Below, in pieces: positions 1-8,192 of a stretch of DNA of 61,159 bases. A program made the position numbers and the translations under genes. The DNA comes from Akkermansiaceae bacterium (GTDB lineage: Bacteria; Verrucomicrobiota; Verrucomicrobiia; Verrucomicrobiales; Akkermansiaceae): positions 1 to 61,159 of the forward strand of contig CAISTY010000133.1 of assembly GCA_903888515.1 (NCBI GenBank), written 5' to 3'. Below the pieces are notes generated by a model. That model saw only the letters and a program-made list of their open reading frames with translations. It was not told the DNA's origin and ran no database searches. Position 1 is the stretch's first letter, and each line of letters begins with the position of its first letter.

Positions 1-193
1 AGCCCCTGACCCCTGACCCCTGACCGTGATATCCACTAGATCGGATTCCCGGAAAACCCCAGTCCTTCCCACCCGGATATACGCACCCGACGAAAAGGGA
101 ATCCTTGTCAAATCAACGCCTTACGCACATCCTTCCGTCGTCAACCCTCCCGGATATCACTTCCAGAGGGGCTACGAATAAACACTGTTCTGC
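1..193 (+). other. attC-like recombination site (left end outside window)
   Basis: Nested inverted repeats fold this stretch into one long imperfect hairpin: AGCCCCT at 1-7 with AGGGGCT at 167-173, GTGATATCC at 26-34 with GGATATCAC at 152-160, and GGATTCCC at 43-50 with GGGAATCC at 97-104. It ends in GTTCTGC at 187-193, whose exact complement GCAGAAC stands at 571, right after the next gene. A gene starting five bases after such a box is the layout of an integron cassette. The matching left box would lie before the window. The box departs from the textbook GTTRRRY consensus, so this is an inference from structure and position. Confidence 0.5.
3..25. repeat. period-7 tandem repeat, CCCCTGA x3
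   Basis: Three perfect head-to-tail copies of CCCCTGA (3-9, 10-16, 17-23) followed by two more matching bases. It may continue to the left of the window. Other period-7 arrays occur at 10670, 18546, 18794 and 18841. Confidence 0.85.
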
Positions 194-198
194 AAATA

Positions 199-570
199 AT
201 GAAAACGCCAACATCAATGAAGAAACTATACTTCCTCATCGTATCAGTCACCGTCCTGCTGTCCGCACAGATGGCAAGGGCCGATCAAGTTCTGATTTTT
301 GACCGATTCATCGTTGATCGCACCTCCGTGGAGGTTTTTGCCGAGAATCGACAAGGGAAGCTCATGCTGAAGGTGGCCTTCGGAAGTGGATTAGCCGCGA
401 AGTATCTACAACTTCTCTACAAGGAGAATGATGGGTCACCCGAAGCAGCAAAAGCCCTTGGAAAGCTCTTGGAACTGCTGCGGGACGAGAAGATATCGAA
501 GTTCAGTGATGCCGAATTCACCACCAGAATAGGTCTCCAATTGGACCGAGTATTGGGCGCGAATGAATAA
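199..570 (+). CDS. small secreted protein of unknown function (cassette gene)
   Basis: A 123-aa protein of unrecognised family. The N-terminus is a signal peptide (KKLYFLIVSVTVLLSAQMARA, cleavage expected before Asp-Gln), and the mature part is about 95 residues, charged and probably helical. Two starts are possible: ATG 199, five bases after the GTTCTGC box, and ATG 217, directly before the KKLYF signal core. The stop codon is immediately followed by GCAGAAC, the start of an attC-like site. This tight packing between two recombination-type sites is what suggests a mobile gene cassette. No function can be given. Confidence 0.65.
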   Translation: MKTPTSMKKLYFLIVSVTVLLSAQMARADQVLIFDRFIVDRTSVEVFAENRQGKLMLKVAFGSGLAAKYLQLLYKENDGSPEAAKALGKLLELLRDEKISKFSDAEFTTRIGLQLDRVLGANE

Positions 571-698
571 GCAGAACAAGGCGTGGGTGGGCAACCCGCT
601 ACCCCGCCGCGAGTCGGAGATTGAAACGTGATGAGAACCCTTTACCCGGAATCGGAGGCGCGCTTCCGGTAGCCGGTGCCACACCTCTAACGTTCTGT
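571..698 (+). other. attC-like cassette recombination site
   Basis: The terminal boxes GCAGAAC (571-577) and GTTCTGT (692-698) are complementary at six of seven positions. Inside them the arms stay imperfectly complementary along most of the length: AGGCGTGG after the left box pairs with CCACACCT before the right box, and the GCTACC-GC-rich block at about 598-620 resembles the reverse complement of 650-680. Its 128 bp is within the usual attC size. It sits directly after the stop codon of the preceding gene, and a new reading frame with a good ribosome site begins 13 bases later, as expected for cassette junctions. Confidence 0.55.
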
Positions 699-710
699 CC
701 ATAGAGGAAT

Positions 711-958
711 ATGAATCGTGACGAAACCATGATCGGATATCTTCGTTCACCGATGTGGCGCGTGCCGTTCTAGCCAGCCATGCCGCCGCCGTGCTGCCCG
801 ACCTTGCCGCAGTGGACTTCGACCCGAAGAAGTTCGAGCATCGACCGATCCCGACCTTGAAGAACCGGGTGCTGGTCTTGATCGCCAACGCGCGGAGTCT
901 TGACCGATCCGGCATCGCTCCTGGCGTCGCGGACAAGCTGGCCGAAGTGCTTAAATAG
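711..958 (+). pseudogene. broken small cassette gene
   Basis: ATG 711 has a good ribosome site (AGAGGA six bases upstream) but its frame stops after 20 codons at 771-773. A second frame, open from 722 to the stop at 956-958, reads like real protein for about 70 residues (from FTDVARAVLASH to VADKLAEVLK), yet its only early start is GTG 755 with no ribosome site. One frameshift between about 735 and 752 would join them into a protein of about 80 residues. The alternatives are a GTG-started 67-aa protein or programmed frameshifting. The family is not recognised. Confidence 0.4.
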
Positions 959-994
959 GGTTGAATCTGCACCGTGCCCCGTTGAAGCATTGGG

Positions 995-1026
995 TTGAAT
1001 CATTGGACCACCATGATTCAATTTTC
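995..1026 (+). terminator. palindrome with T-run, possible terminator
   Basis: TTGAATCAT (995-1003) and ATGATTCAA (1013-1021) are perfect 9-bp arms around a 9-base spacer, followed by a short T stretch. It lies after the broken cassette gene. The rest of 959-1178 holds no recognisable gene; a direct repeat TTGGGACCAA occurs near 1096-1115. Confidence 0.4.
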
Positions 1027-1178
1027 CCCGTGTGGCGATGAGGGCCTGGTAGAGGGCGCAGCAAGACGGTTGATCCGATAGGCTTTTCCGCAGGATTGGG
1101 ACCAATTTGGGACCAACTGGAAACACCTAACGAAAAAGTCCCGGCCCTTTCGGTGTCGGAACTTATTGAAAATAAATA

Positions 1179-1265
1179 TGGTGCGCGCGATAGGACTCGA
1201 ACCTACACAGGGTTGCCCCCACTAGAACCTGAATCTAGCGCGTCTACCAATTCCGCCACGCGCGC
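1179..1265 (-). tRNA. tRNA-Leu (anticodon CAG)
   Basis: On the minus strand the 87-nt molecule begins GCGCGCG and ends CGCGCGC-A-CCA, so the acceptor stem is a perfect 7 bp and CCA is encoded. The D arm contains GGCGGAATTGGTAGACGCGC. The anticodon stem CTAGA/TCTAG encloses the loop TTCAGGT, giving CAG, which reads CUG. A long variable arm of the class II type and the GGTTCGAGTCC T arm follow. It borders the cassette-like segment at 1-960. Confidence 0.97.
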
Positions 1266-1425
1266 ACTGTGGGCCGTTCAGGCCGGGGGGAAGACAGCAT
1301 GTCAGAACGTGGATTGCAACCCCGATTTCGTAAAGATAGTGGGAATTTCCGGAAAAAATGCCTTGGATTCGGTGATGCGGTTTTCGGCGTTGCCAAACAG
1401 GCCGCAACTCAAGCACGCTGAGGTC

Positions 1426-4374
1426 ATGCCGAAGGCCACGCCACTGGTTTTGATTCTCGTTCTCGCGGTGACGGCGACTTGCCTTTCGCTGCGATCCAAA
1501 AGCTCGCGCCCTGCGGTCCTGACACCGGTCATTGTGACGCAACAAGCCCCGGAAACTCCCGCCCCGGAAAAACCGGTCACGCCACCGCGCCCTGAACCGG
1601 AGCCCGCCGTCGCGAAAGTCACTCCGCGCCCGTGGCCGCAGGCCGCCTCGGACATAGTTCCGGACACTGCCACCATCTTCGGGACTTTGGATAACGGTTT
1701 TCGCTATATCATCCACCCTAACAGCGAGCCACCCAAACGCGTGTCGCTGCGCCTGCACATCGCCGCAGGCTCCCTGATGGAAACCGACGACCAGCGGGGC
1801 ATCGCGCATTTCCTCGAACACATGATGTTCAACGGCACCAAGCACTACTCTGCGGAAGACATCGTCCCACGCATGCAACGCCTCGGCATCGCCTTCGGAG
1901 CACATGTCAATGCCTACACATCATTCGATGAAACCATCTATATGCTGGATCTGCCGGATCTATCAGCGGACACCCTGCAACTCGCGTTCACCGCGATGCG
2001 CGATTTCGGGGATGGTGCGCTGCTGGACGCCGAGGAAATCGACAAGGAGCGCGGGGTGATTCTGGCGGAAAAAGTCAGCCGGGATTCCGTGAACTATCGG
2101 ATCATGGAACAGCAGTTTGCAAAAATCCTGCCCGACTGCCTGTTAACCCGACGCTTCCCCATCGGCACCGAGGAAGTCATCAAGTCCGCCCCACGCGAGC
2201 GTTTTGTCGATTTCTACACGCGCTATTACACGCCGGAGCGCATGACCTTTGTGGTGGTCGGCGATATCGACCCCGCCGATGTGAGGGTGCGCATCGAGAC
2301 CGCCTTCGCCTCGTTGAGTTCTGCGGCCCAAGTAGCGGCCAACCCGGCACTCGGCAAGATCCAGCAACCCGAAGGCTTGGAAACAGCAGTGTTCAGTGAC
2401 CGGGAAATGTCCTCCACCGAGGTTGCACTCGTACTCGTGAGGCCGCATGAGAAAAAACCCGACACTGCCGCCACCCGTGCCGAACGCATGCCGCTCGATA
2501 TGGCACACGCAATCATCGACCGCCGCTTCGAGCGGATTTCCAAAGTGAAAAAATCACCGGTATCCGAAGGTTCGGCAGGCAAGCAGGTGCTCGTCAATAA
2601 CATCGATCTCGGATCTATCAGCATCACCGCTGCCGATGATCGCTGGAAGGAAGTGGTTCCCATCATCGAGCAGGAATTCCGCCGTGCGCTGAATCACGGG
2701 TTCACCGCATCGGAACTGGCCGAAGCCAAATCCAATCTGCTCAACACCTACGAACAGGAAGTCAAACAAAAGGCCACCCGCAAATCCGAAGTGATCGCCA
2801 GTGAGTTCGCCAGATCCATCAACGATGATGCGGTGTTTTCCGATCCTGAAACCGATCTCGAAATCGCCAAGCGGAGTCTTGACGCCATCGACACCGCCGC
2901 CTGCCACCGTGCGCTCAAGACGTTCTGGGAAGCGCCCGGCTATCACCTGATTCTCACCACCAAGGAGAAACCCGCCGATGCGGAAAAGGATCTGGCAGCG
3001 CTCTTCGAGGACTCGCGCGGAACCCCCGTCGAAGCTCCCGCATCCCGTGCCGCCCAGGTGTTCGACTACGCCAACTTTGGCAAACCGGGCACCATCGCCA
3101 CCCGCAAGGAAATCCCCGACCTCGCCATCACCCAGTGGGTGCTATCCAACAAAGTGCGGGTCAATCTCAAGCGCACGGATTTCGAACAGGGCAGGATACG
3201 GATGCTGGCGCGCATTGGATCGGGCAAACTCACCCAGCCGCAAGGCATGCCGATGCTGGATGTTTTTACGACGGCGATTTGCGCGGGCGGAGGGCTGGGC
3301 AAACACTCGAACGACGACCTTGCACAGATTCTCGCCGGCCGGAACGCCGGTGCCTCGTTAGAGATTGATAAGGATGCGTTCACGCTCGCAGGCACCACCA
3401 CCCCCGCCGACTTCACACTGCAATGCCAGTTGATGTGCGCCACAATCACCGATCCCGGCTTCCGCGATGAGGCCCTGTGGCAGTTTCAGAAGGAGATTCC
3501 CATGATCTATCAACAACTCAACCACACGCCGGCCGGACCCCAGCGCGAAATGGATGGCTGGCTCCATGGCGGTGACTCGCGCTTCACCATGGCACCGGTC
3601 GGACAACTCACATCCTACAAACTCACCGACGCGAAAAAATGGCTCACACCGGAATTGAGCAAAGGTTACCTCGAACTCACCATCGTCGGTGACTTCGATC
3701 CGGGGAAAATCCAGACCGATGTATTGGCCACCTTCGGAGCCCTGCCCGTGCGCGCCCCCACCGCGCCGGTTCTAGCAGATGCGCGCAAGGTGAAATTCCC
3801 GAACGCTCCCGCCGCCAAGACCTTCACTTACGCCTCCAAGATCGAGCAAGGAGTCGCGTTCACGTTTTGGAAAACCGCCGGCATCCGCGGCAATCATAAG
3901 GAAAACCGCCGTCTTAATCTGCTAGCTGAAATCCTTGGCGACCGCCTGCGCAAGGAGATTCGCGAAAAACTCGGCGCTTCATATAGCCCGAACGCCGGAG
4001 TCGTCGGGTCTGACGCCCTTGAGGGCATGGGATATATCCTGAGCGAAAGCATCGGCAAGCCTGCGGACCTCGATCTTCTTCTCAACACCATGCGCAACCT
4101 CGCCGACCAGCTCGCCACCCATGGCGCGACCGCCGATGAACTTGATCGTGCGCTCAAACCCACCCTCTCCCAACTCGAGAAATCCCGCCGCGACAATCAA
4201 TACTGGCTGACCACCGTGATGAGCAAATCCCAGAGCGATCCCAGCCGCATCGAACTCGCCCGCACCCGCGACGCCGACTACCGCTCGATCACCCTCAAGG
4301 AAATCAACGCCCTCGCCAACAAATACCTCAAAGCCGAAAACGCTTTGTTGGTTTTCATCAAACCGAAGGAATGA
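1426..4374 (+). CDS. M16 family zinc metallopeptidase (insulinase/pitrilysin type)
   Basis: A 982-aa peptidase with the inverted zinc motif HFLEH at residues 128-132; the EEIDKERG segment about 75 residues later supplies the third ligand region. The first half is the catalytic M16 domain, and the second half is a related inactive copy, as is usual for the two-domain form. ATG 1426 is chosen because it is followed by a hydrophobic leader (MPKATPLVLILVLAVTATC) and a proline-rich linker, indicating export. ATG 1375 is an in-frame alternative. The open frame runs back through the oppositely oriented tRNA, which cannot be coding. It probably degrades peptides in the periplasm. Confidence 0.9.
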   Translation: MPKATPLVLILVLAVTATCLSLRSKSSRPAVLTPVIVTQQAPETPAPEKPVTPPRPEPEPAVAKVTPRPWPQAASDIVPDTATIFGTLDNGFRYIIHPNSEPPKRVSLRLHIAAGSLMETDDQRGIAHFLEHMMFNGTKHYSAEDIVPRMQRLGIAFGAHVNAYTSFDETIYMLDLPDLSADTLQLAFTAMRDFGDGALLDAEEIDKERGVILAEKVSRDSVNYRIMEQQFAKILPDCLLTRRFPIGTEEVIKSAPRERFVDFYTRYYTPERMTFVVVGDIDPADVRVRIETAFASLSSAAQVAANPALGKIQQPEGLETAVFSDREMSSTEVALVLVRPHEKKPDTAATRAERMPLDMAHAIIDRRFERISKVKKSPVSEGSAGKQVLVNNIDLGSISITAADDRWKEVVPIIEQEFRRALNHGFTASELAEAKSNLLNTYEQEVKQKATRKSEVIASEFARSINDDAVFSDPETDLEIAKRSLDAIDTAACHRALKTFWEAPGYHLILTTKEKPADAEKDLAALFEDSRGTPVEAPASRAAQVFDYANFGKPGTIATRKEIPDLAITQWVLSNKVRVNLKRTDFEQGRIRMLARIGSGKLTQPQGMPMLDVFTTAICAGGGLGKHSNDDLAQILAGRNAGASLEIDKDAFTLAGTTTPADFTLQCQLMCATITDPGFRDEALWQFQKEIPMIYQQLNHTPAGPQREMDGWLHGGDSRFTMAPVGQLTSYKLTDAKKWLTPELSKGYLELTIVGDFDPGKIQTDVLATFGALPVRAPTAPVLADARKVKFPNAPAAKTFTYASKIEQGVAFTFWKTAGIRGNHKENRRLNLLAEILGDRLRKEIREKLGASYSPNAGVVGSDALEGMGYILSESIGKPADLDLLLNTMRNLADQLATHGATADELDRALKPTLSQLEKSRRDNQYWLTTVMSKSQSDPSRIELARTRDADYRSITLKEINALANKYLKAENALLVFIKPKE

Positions 4375-4481
4375 ATACTTGTGCTTTTGGTCGTTTCCAT
4401 CATCCGGTTTTTGTCCTGCCGCGCAAAACACCGGTTGTCCGGCGCCTGATTCCCTGTACTCCCTTGCAATAAACCAGCGCC

Positions 4482-5339
4482 ATGCCGCGCATCGCTCTTC
4501 TCCAATCGCAATCCTTCGCCAGCAAAGCCGAGGCGTTCGATCATCATGAAGCACTGATCCGCCGGGCCGCAGCGGGAGGTGCGAACATTGTGGTCACGCA
4601 GGAGCTTTTTCTAACACCGTATTTCTGTGCGGTCGAGGATCCGGCCTGCTTCGATCTCGCCGATCCCCTGCCCTGCCCGGTCACCGAGCGCCTGGGGAAG
4701 CTGGCGGGCGAGCTTGGCATCGTGCTGGTGGCCTCGCTTTTCGAGCACCGCGGACCCGGTGTCTATCACAACACGGCGGTCATCCATGATGCGGACGGCC
4801 GTCTGATGGGATTCTATCGGAAAGCGCACATTCCGCAGGATCCCGGCTTCGAGGAGAAATTCTACTTCACGCCCGGCGACACCGGCTGGCCGGTTTGGGA
4901 CACGCGGTTTGGGAAACTCGGGGTGTTGATCTGCTGGGACCAATGGTTTCCGGAAGCGGCCCGCTTGATGGCGCTGGGCGGCGCGCAGGTGCTGATCTAT
5001 CCAACCGCCATCGGCTGGCTGGCGGAGGAGAAGCCGGTGCTTGGTGACGCCCAGCATGGCGCGTGGGAAACCGTGCAGCGCGGGCACGCCGTGTCCAACG
5101 GTTGTTACGTCGCCGCCGTGAACCGCACCGGCACCGAGAACTCCATCGAGTTTTGGGGTCGTTCGTTCATCGCCAATCCCTATGGCGAAGTCGTCGCCAA
5201 GGCATCCACCGACCAGGAGGAAATCCTGTGTCATGATCTCGACTTCACCCTAGTCGATGAATTCCGCCGCAGTTGGCCGTTTTTCCGCGACCGCCGGGTT
5301 GATGCCTATGGCGATCTGACGCTGCGCTGGCGGCTCTGA
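4482..5339 (+). CDS. aguB: N-carbamoylputrescine amidase
   Basis: A 285-aa nitrilase-superfamily enzyme that hydrolyses N-carbamoylputrescine to putrescine, CO2 and ammonia, the last step of the agmatine route. The catalytic triad is visible: Glu41 (VTQELF), Lys114 (YRKAHIPQ) and Cys151 (LICWDQWFPE). The long match to the plant/bacterial AguB subgroup (the WDQWFPEAAR segment) favours this over a generic nitrilase. No agmatine deiminase gene lies next to it, so the pathway must be completed elsewhere. It converges with the TPR gene, 8 bp apart. Confidence 0.88.
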   Translation: MPRIALLQSQSFASKAEAFDHHEALIRRAAAGGANIVVTQELFLTPYFCAVEDPACFDLADPLPCPVTERLGKLAGELGIVLVASLFEHRGPGVYHNTAVIHDADGRLMGFYRKAHIPQDPGFEEKFYFTPGDTGWPVWDTRFGKLGVLICWDQWFPEAARLMALGGAQVLIYPTAIGWLAEEKPVLGDAQHGAWETVQRGHAVSNGCYVAAVNRTGTENSIEFWGRSFIANPYGEVVAKASTDQEEILCHDLDFTLVDEFRRSWPFFRDRRVDAYGDLTLRWRL

Positions 5340-5347
5340 GGGACGGC

Positions 5348-6124
5348 TCACTCCTGTTCCTCGGAGTCGGCGCCGTAGAAGCTTTTGATGTAGCCGTATT
5401 CGATGAGAGTATCCTGCCAGGGAGCGAGGGTGCCCGGGGGATTCTGGAAGATGCGGCCGGCCATGGCGAGCCACTCTTCCGCCTTCGCCCGATCCTTGTT
5501 GTCGTAGGCAATGATGGCTTTGGAGAAGTAATAATATGGCGAGTCATCGAGGGCGTCGTGTTTCTCCGAGAGAGCGGCCACTTCGTCCTTCTTGCCGAGT
5601 TTCTTCTTGCCGAGGAGGATCTTGAACTCCGTCAGACGACCGAACGTAAGATCGTTGGGCGGCATGAGCTTGAGTGCTGTTTCGAACCCATCAACGGCTT
5701 TCTGCCACTCCTTGGTGACAAAATAAACCTCGGCGATGTTGAACAGGATGCTCGGATTATCCTTCGAAAGGGCGATGGCTTTCTTGAATTCCGCCAAGGC
5801 CTTGTCGAAGGAGCGGATTTCCACATAACAACTGCCGCGCAGATTGTATATCTCCGGGCTGTCCTTGAAAATCGCGCTGGCCTTGTCGAGTTCGTTCAGG
5901 GTCTCGAAAACCCGCTTCTGTTGGAAGAAACGGAAGGCTTCCCCGAGGTGCTTGACGAACGCTTTCCGGCTTTCTTCGGGCAGATTGAGGAAGGCCTGCT
6001 GGTTTGGCTGCAACGCTTGTTGTGTTGCGGCGACCTTGGGATCGGCCGGTGCGGTTTGGTTCTGGGCGGCAACGGTCGTCAGAAAAAAACCTAATGGGAG
6101 GAAGAGAAGGGCGGTGGCTTTCAT
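5348..6124 (-). CDS. secreted tetratricopeptide-repeat protein
   Basis: A 258-aa protein with a signal peptide (KATALLFLPLGFFLTTVAAQ). Roughly residues 60-190 form TPR-like helical hairpins: the segments around FQQKRVFETLNELDKA, YNLRGSCYVEIRSFDKALAE and LFNIAEVYFVTKEWQKAVDG match the TPR pattern. TPRs are protein-binding scaffolds, and the partner is unknown. It lies alone on the minus strand, back to back with lexA across about 225 bp. Confidence 0.8.
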   Translation of the reverse strand: MKATALLFLPLGFFLTTVAAQNQTAPADPKVAATQQALQPNQQAFLNLPEESRKAFVKHLGEAFRFFQQKRVFETLNELDKASAIFKDSPEIYNLRGSCYVEIRSFDKALAEFKKAIALSKDNPSILFNIAEVYFVTKEWQKAVDGFETALKLMPPNDLTFGRLTEFKILLGKKKLGKKDEVAALSEKHDALDDSPYYYFSKAIIAYDNKDRAKAEEWLAMAGRIFQNPPGTLAPWQDTLIEYGYIKSFYGADSEEQE

Positions 6125-6322
6125 GGGAATTGGATTCAGGAGCGAACGCTATGCAGGAAATTCACAAACTGCAAGCCCGCGTTCACGGAGAGTTTTGTCG
6201 GAGGTGTTCCGGGCTGGTCCATCATCCCCGCCCATGGACGTGCGGGAGTGCCTCCGCCTGAAAGATTGAAAAAAACGGGAGCCCCTCGATTTTCCGCTTG
6301 CACAGGCGGCCTGCATCGGTTT

Positions 6323-6336
6323 TGTTCCGAAGAACA
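6323..6336. promoter_or_regulatory. LexA operator (SOS box) of lexA
   Basis: TGTTCCGAAGAACA is a perfect TGTTC-N4-GAACA palindrome, the LexA motif reported for Verrucomicrobia. It ends 14 bp before the lexA start codon. An additional TGTTC half-site follows at 6339-6343, making an overlapping GAACA-CTGTTC arrangement. The position implies direct autorepression. I saw no second full site in the window. Confidence 0.88.
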
Positions 6337-6350
6337 CTGTTCATAACCCT

Positions 6351-6965
6351 ATGCAAGCACCCCTTACCCGCCGTCAAAAAGAGATCGTCGAATACCTGCG
6401 GACGTCCCACCGCCGGACAGGCATCATGCCCAGCACCCGCGAAATCCAGCACGCGTTCGGCTTTGCCAGCCAAACCGCCGCAATGAGCCACTTGCGTGCG
6501 CTCGAACGCAAAGGAGTCATCCAACGCCTCGCCGGCAAAGCCCGGGCGGTGATTTTCCCCGAGGACTTGGACCGCGGCGAAATCGCCGACATCCCGGTGT
6601 ATGGCAACATCGCCGCAGGCATGTCCCAGGACGCCGAACCCGAGCGCCAAGGCTGCATCTCGGTGGACATTACGGCGCTCGGAATTCCCCGTCACGCCCG
6701 GACCTTCGCCCTCAAAGTGCGCGGGGATTCCATGATCAACGCGCACATTTGCCATGGCGACACCGTGATTCTCGAATTCCGGGAACCCCGCAAAGGCGAC
6801 ATCGTGGCCGCCCTGATCGATGGCGAAACCACTCTGAAACGTTATCTGATCGAAAAAGGCAAACCCTTCCTGCGCGCTGAAAACTCCCGTTACCCCGACC
6901 TGATTCCCGCCCGCGAACTCGTCATTCAAGGCGTGCTCATCGCGTTGATCCGGCACGCCGCCTGA
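6351..6965 (+). CDS. lexA: LexA SOS repressor
   Basis: A 204-aa repressor of the DNA-damage response. Residues 1-65 are the winged helix-turn-helix (LTRRQKEIVEYL, PSTREIQHAFGF, ALERKGVIQRL). The self-cleavage bond is Ala89-Gly90 in GNIAAGMS. The S24 peptidase domain carries the catalytic Ser127 (GDSMINAHI) and Lys163 (TTLKRYL). Length and motif spacing are normal. The operator at 6323-6336 indicates autoregulation. It converges with the rhodanese gene. Confidence 0.96.
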   Translation: MQAPLTRRQKEIVEYLRTSHRRTGIMPSTREIQHAFGFASQTAAMSHLRALERKGVIQRLAGKARAVIFPEDLDRGEIADIPVYGNIAAGMSQDAEPERQGCISVDITALGIPRHARTFALKVRGDSMINAHICHGDTVILEFREPRKGDIVAALIDGETTLKRYLIEKGKPFLRAENSRYPDLIPARELVIQGVLIALIRHAA

Positions 6966-6997
6966 AACGGCTCCGAACCATCCGCTGCGCGTCCCGA

Positions 6998-7447
6998 TCA
7001 GAAACCCTTGACTCGTCCGGCCTCGCGCAGCGCCCGCCAACCGCCTCGCAACACGAAAACCTCCGCCCCGAGATCGAGTCCGCGGATGCGCCCGGCAATT
7101 TGTCGGCTGACCCCGCAGTTTTCGTCTCCGCAATAGACGATGATGCGGGGCGTCGCAACCACTCTAACAGCGGCTGCCGCTTCGAATGCCTGCATGTCCT
7201 CGGCCGGGTCCAGATTCCATAACAGCGATCCGGGCACGCCGGATTTTTCCCAATCCCTGCGCGAGCGCGCATCCACCCACAGGACATCCGCCCCGGCGGG
7301 AATCGATTCCAGACACACTTCGTCCTGTTTCAAGGATGCCGGATCGCAGCGGAATAAACGGTTAGGTGGCCCCTTGATCCAAAACGTGCCCCCCGCCGCT
7401 AGCAGTGAAACGGCGGCAATCACCGCCAATTGTCCCCAAGAATTCAT
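6998..7447 (-). CDS. membrane-anchored rhodanese-domain protein
   Basis: A 149-aa protein with one N-terminal membrane segment (GQLAVIAAVSLLAAGGTFWI) and a rhodanese fold from about residue 50. The active-site Cys is in IVYCGDENCGVS, in the loop where persulfide forms in sulfurtransferases, and WVDARSRRDWEKSGVPGS is the typical upstream segment. The substrate is not evident. Its ATG overlaps the stop of the upstream DUF1573 gene by 4 bp, so translation of the two is probably coupled. Confidence 0.85.
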   Translation of the reverse strand: MNSWGQLAVIAAVSLLAAGGTFWIKGPPNRLFRCDPASLKQDEVCLESIPAGADVLWVDARSRRDWEKSGVPGSLLWNLDPAEDMQAFEAAAAVRVVATPRIIVYCGDENCGVSRQIAGRIRGLDLGAEVFVLRGGWRALREAGRVKGF

Positions 7448-8136
7448 GGTTTGAACTCGCTGTTAGCTGGCATGGGGCGCCGCACCGTGCCAAACGCCTG
7501 TTGGATCCGGTGTTTTGCAATGTCGCAGTCCGTCTCAATCCGGAAGATGCCCAAACCCGGCTTTTTGATGTCCAGCGGGGTCACGATCACATCATAGCTT
7601 GCCCCTTCCTTGATGGTTTTCAACTCACATTTGAATGCCGCGCTGGAGGATTGCACGGAGGTCACCCGGATTGGTTTCTCATGATGCATCGTGATGCGTA
7701 TGGCTTGGGGCTCTGCCGTGCCGTTCAGATCCCATTTCACGGTCTTCGGTTCCAACGCAACCAGCACCGGAATAATCACGCGCACCTTGAGCACGATGGA
7801 GGGCTTGTCCGCCGCGTCCTTGTCGACCCACAGCACGACTACCTTGTCAATCGCACCGGAAAAGTTTCCCATGTCGAATTCCGCGCGCACCAGGCCCGAT
7901 TCGCCGGGAGCGTAGCGGAGTTTGCCATCCTGGATCCGGACCGCCATGCAGGAGCATGTTGAATCGAATTTGATGATGCTCAACGGCTTGTCGGAACGGT
8001 TGGTGAACTCAAAATCGACGTTCACCTTAGTGGCGCTTGCGGGAACATGGAGTTCCTTGAAGGTCTCGGGAAAATCCAAGCCCGCCGCCTGAACCATGGC
8101 CATCAAGGCCAGCCAAATGCCGCATGCGATCTTCAT
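7444..8136 (-). CDS. secreted DUF1573 protein
   Basis: A 230-aa exported protein from ATG 8136, chosen because the following KIACGIWLALMAMVQAAG is a signal peptide; the open frame extends 33 codons further without a credible start. The segment VDFEFTNRSDKPLSIIKFDSTCSC is the hallmark of DUF1573, an immunoglobulin-like domain with a conserved CSC. Its role is unknown. DUF1573 proteins often lie beside rhodanese or other thiol-related membrane genes in this phylum, and the 4-bp overlap with the rhodanese gene supports a shared function. Confidence 0.82.
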   Translation of the reverse strand: MKIACGIWLALMAMVQAAGLDFPETFKELHVPASATKVNVDFEFTNRSDKPLSIIKFDSTCSCMAVRIQDGKLRYAPGESGLVRAEFDMGNFSGAIDKVVVLWVDKDAADKPSIVLKVRVIIPVLVALEPKTVKWDLNGTAEPQAIRITMHHEKPIRVTSVQSSSAAFKCELKTIKEGASYDVIVTPLDIKKPGLGIFRIETDCDIAKHRIQQAFGTVRRPMPANSEFKP

Positions 8137-8192
8137 CTGGAGTCCATGATAACACAGGCATGCATTCCGTCGCAAGCCCGATGGCGGGAATT

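Noticed and set aside
1096..1425. N-terminal extension of the M16 peptidase through the tRNA
   Set aside because: It would translate the antisense of a complete tRNA-Leu and hide the signal sequence at 1426.
6222..7133. 303-codon minus-strand frame opposite lexA
   Set aside because: lexA on the plus strand has all catalytic motifs and an operator; the opposite frame is Gly/His/Asp-rich shadow sequence.
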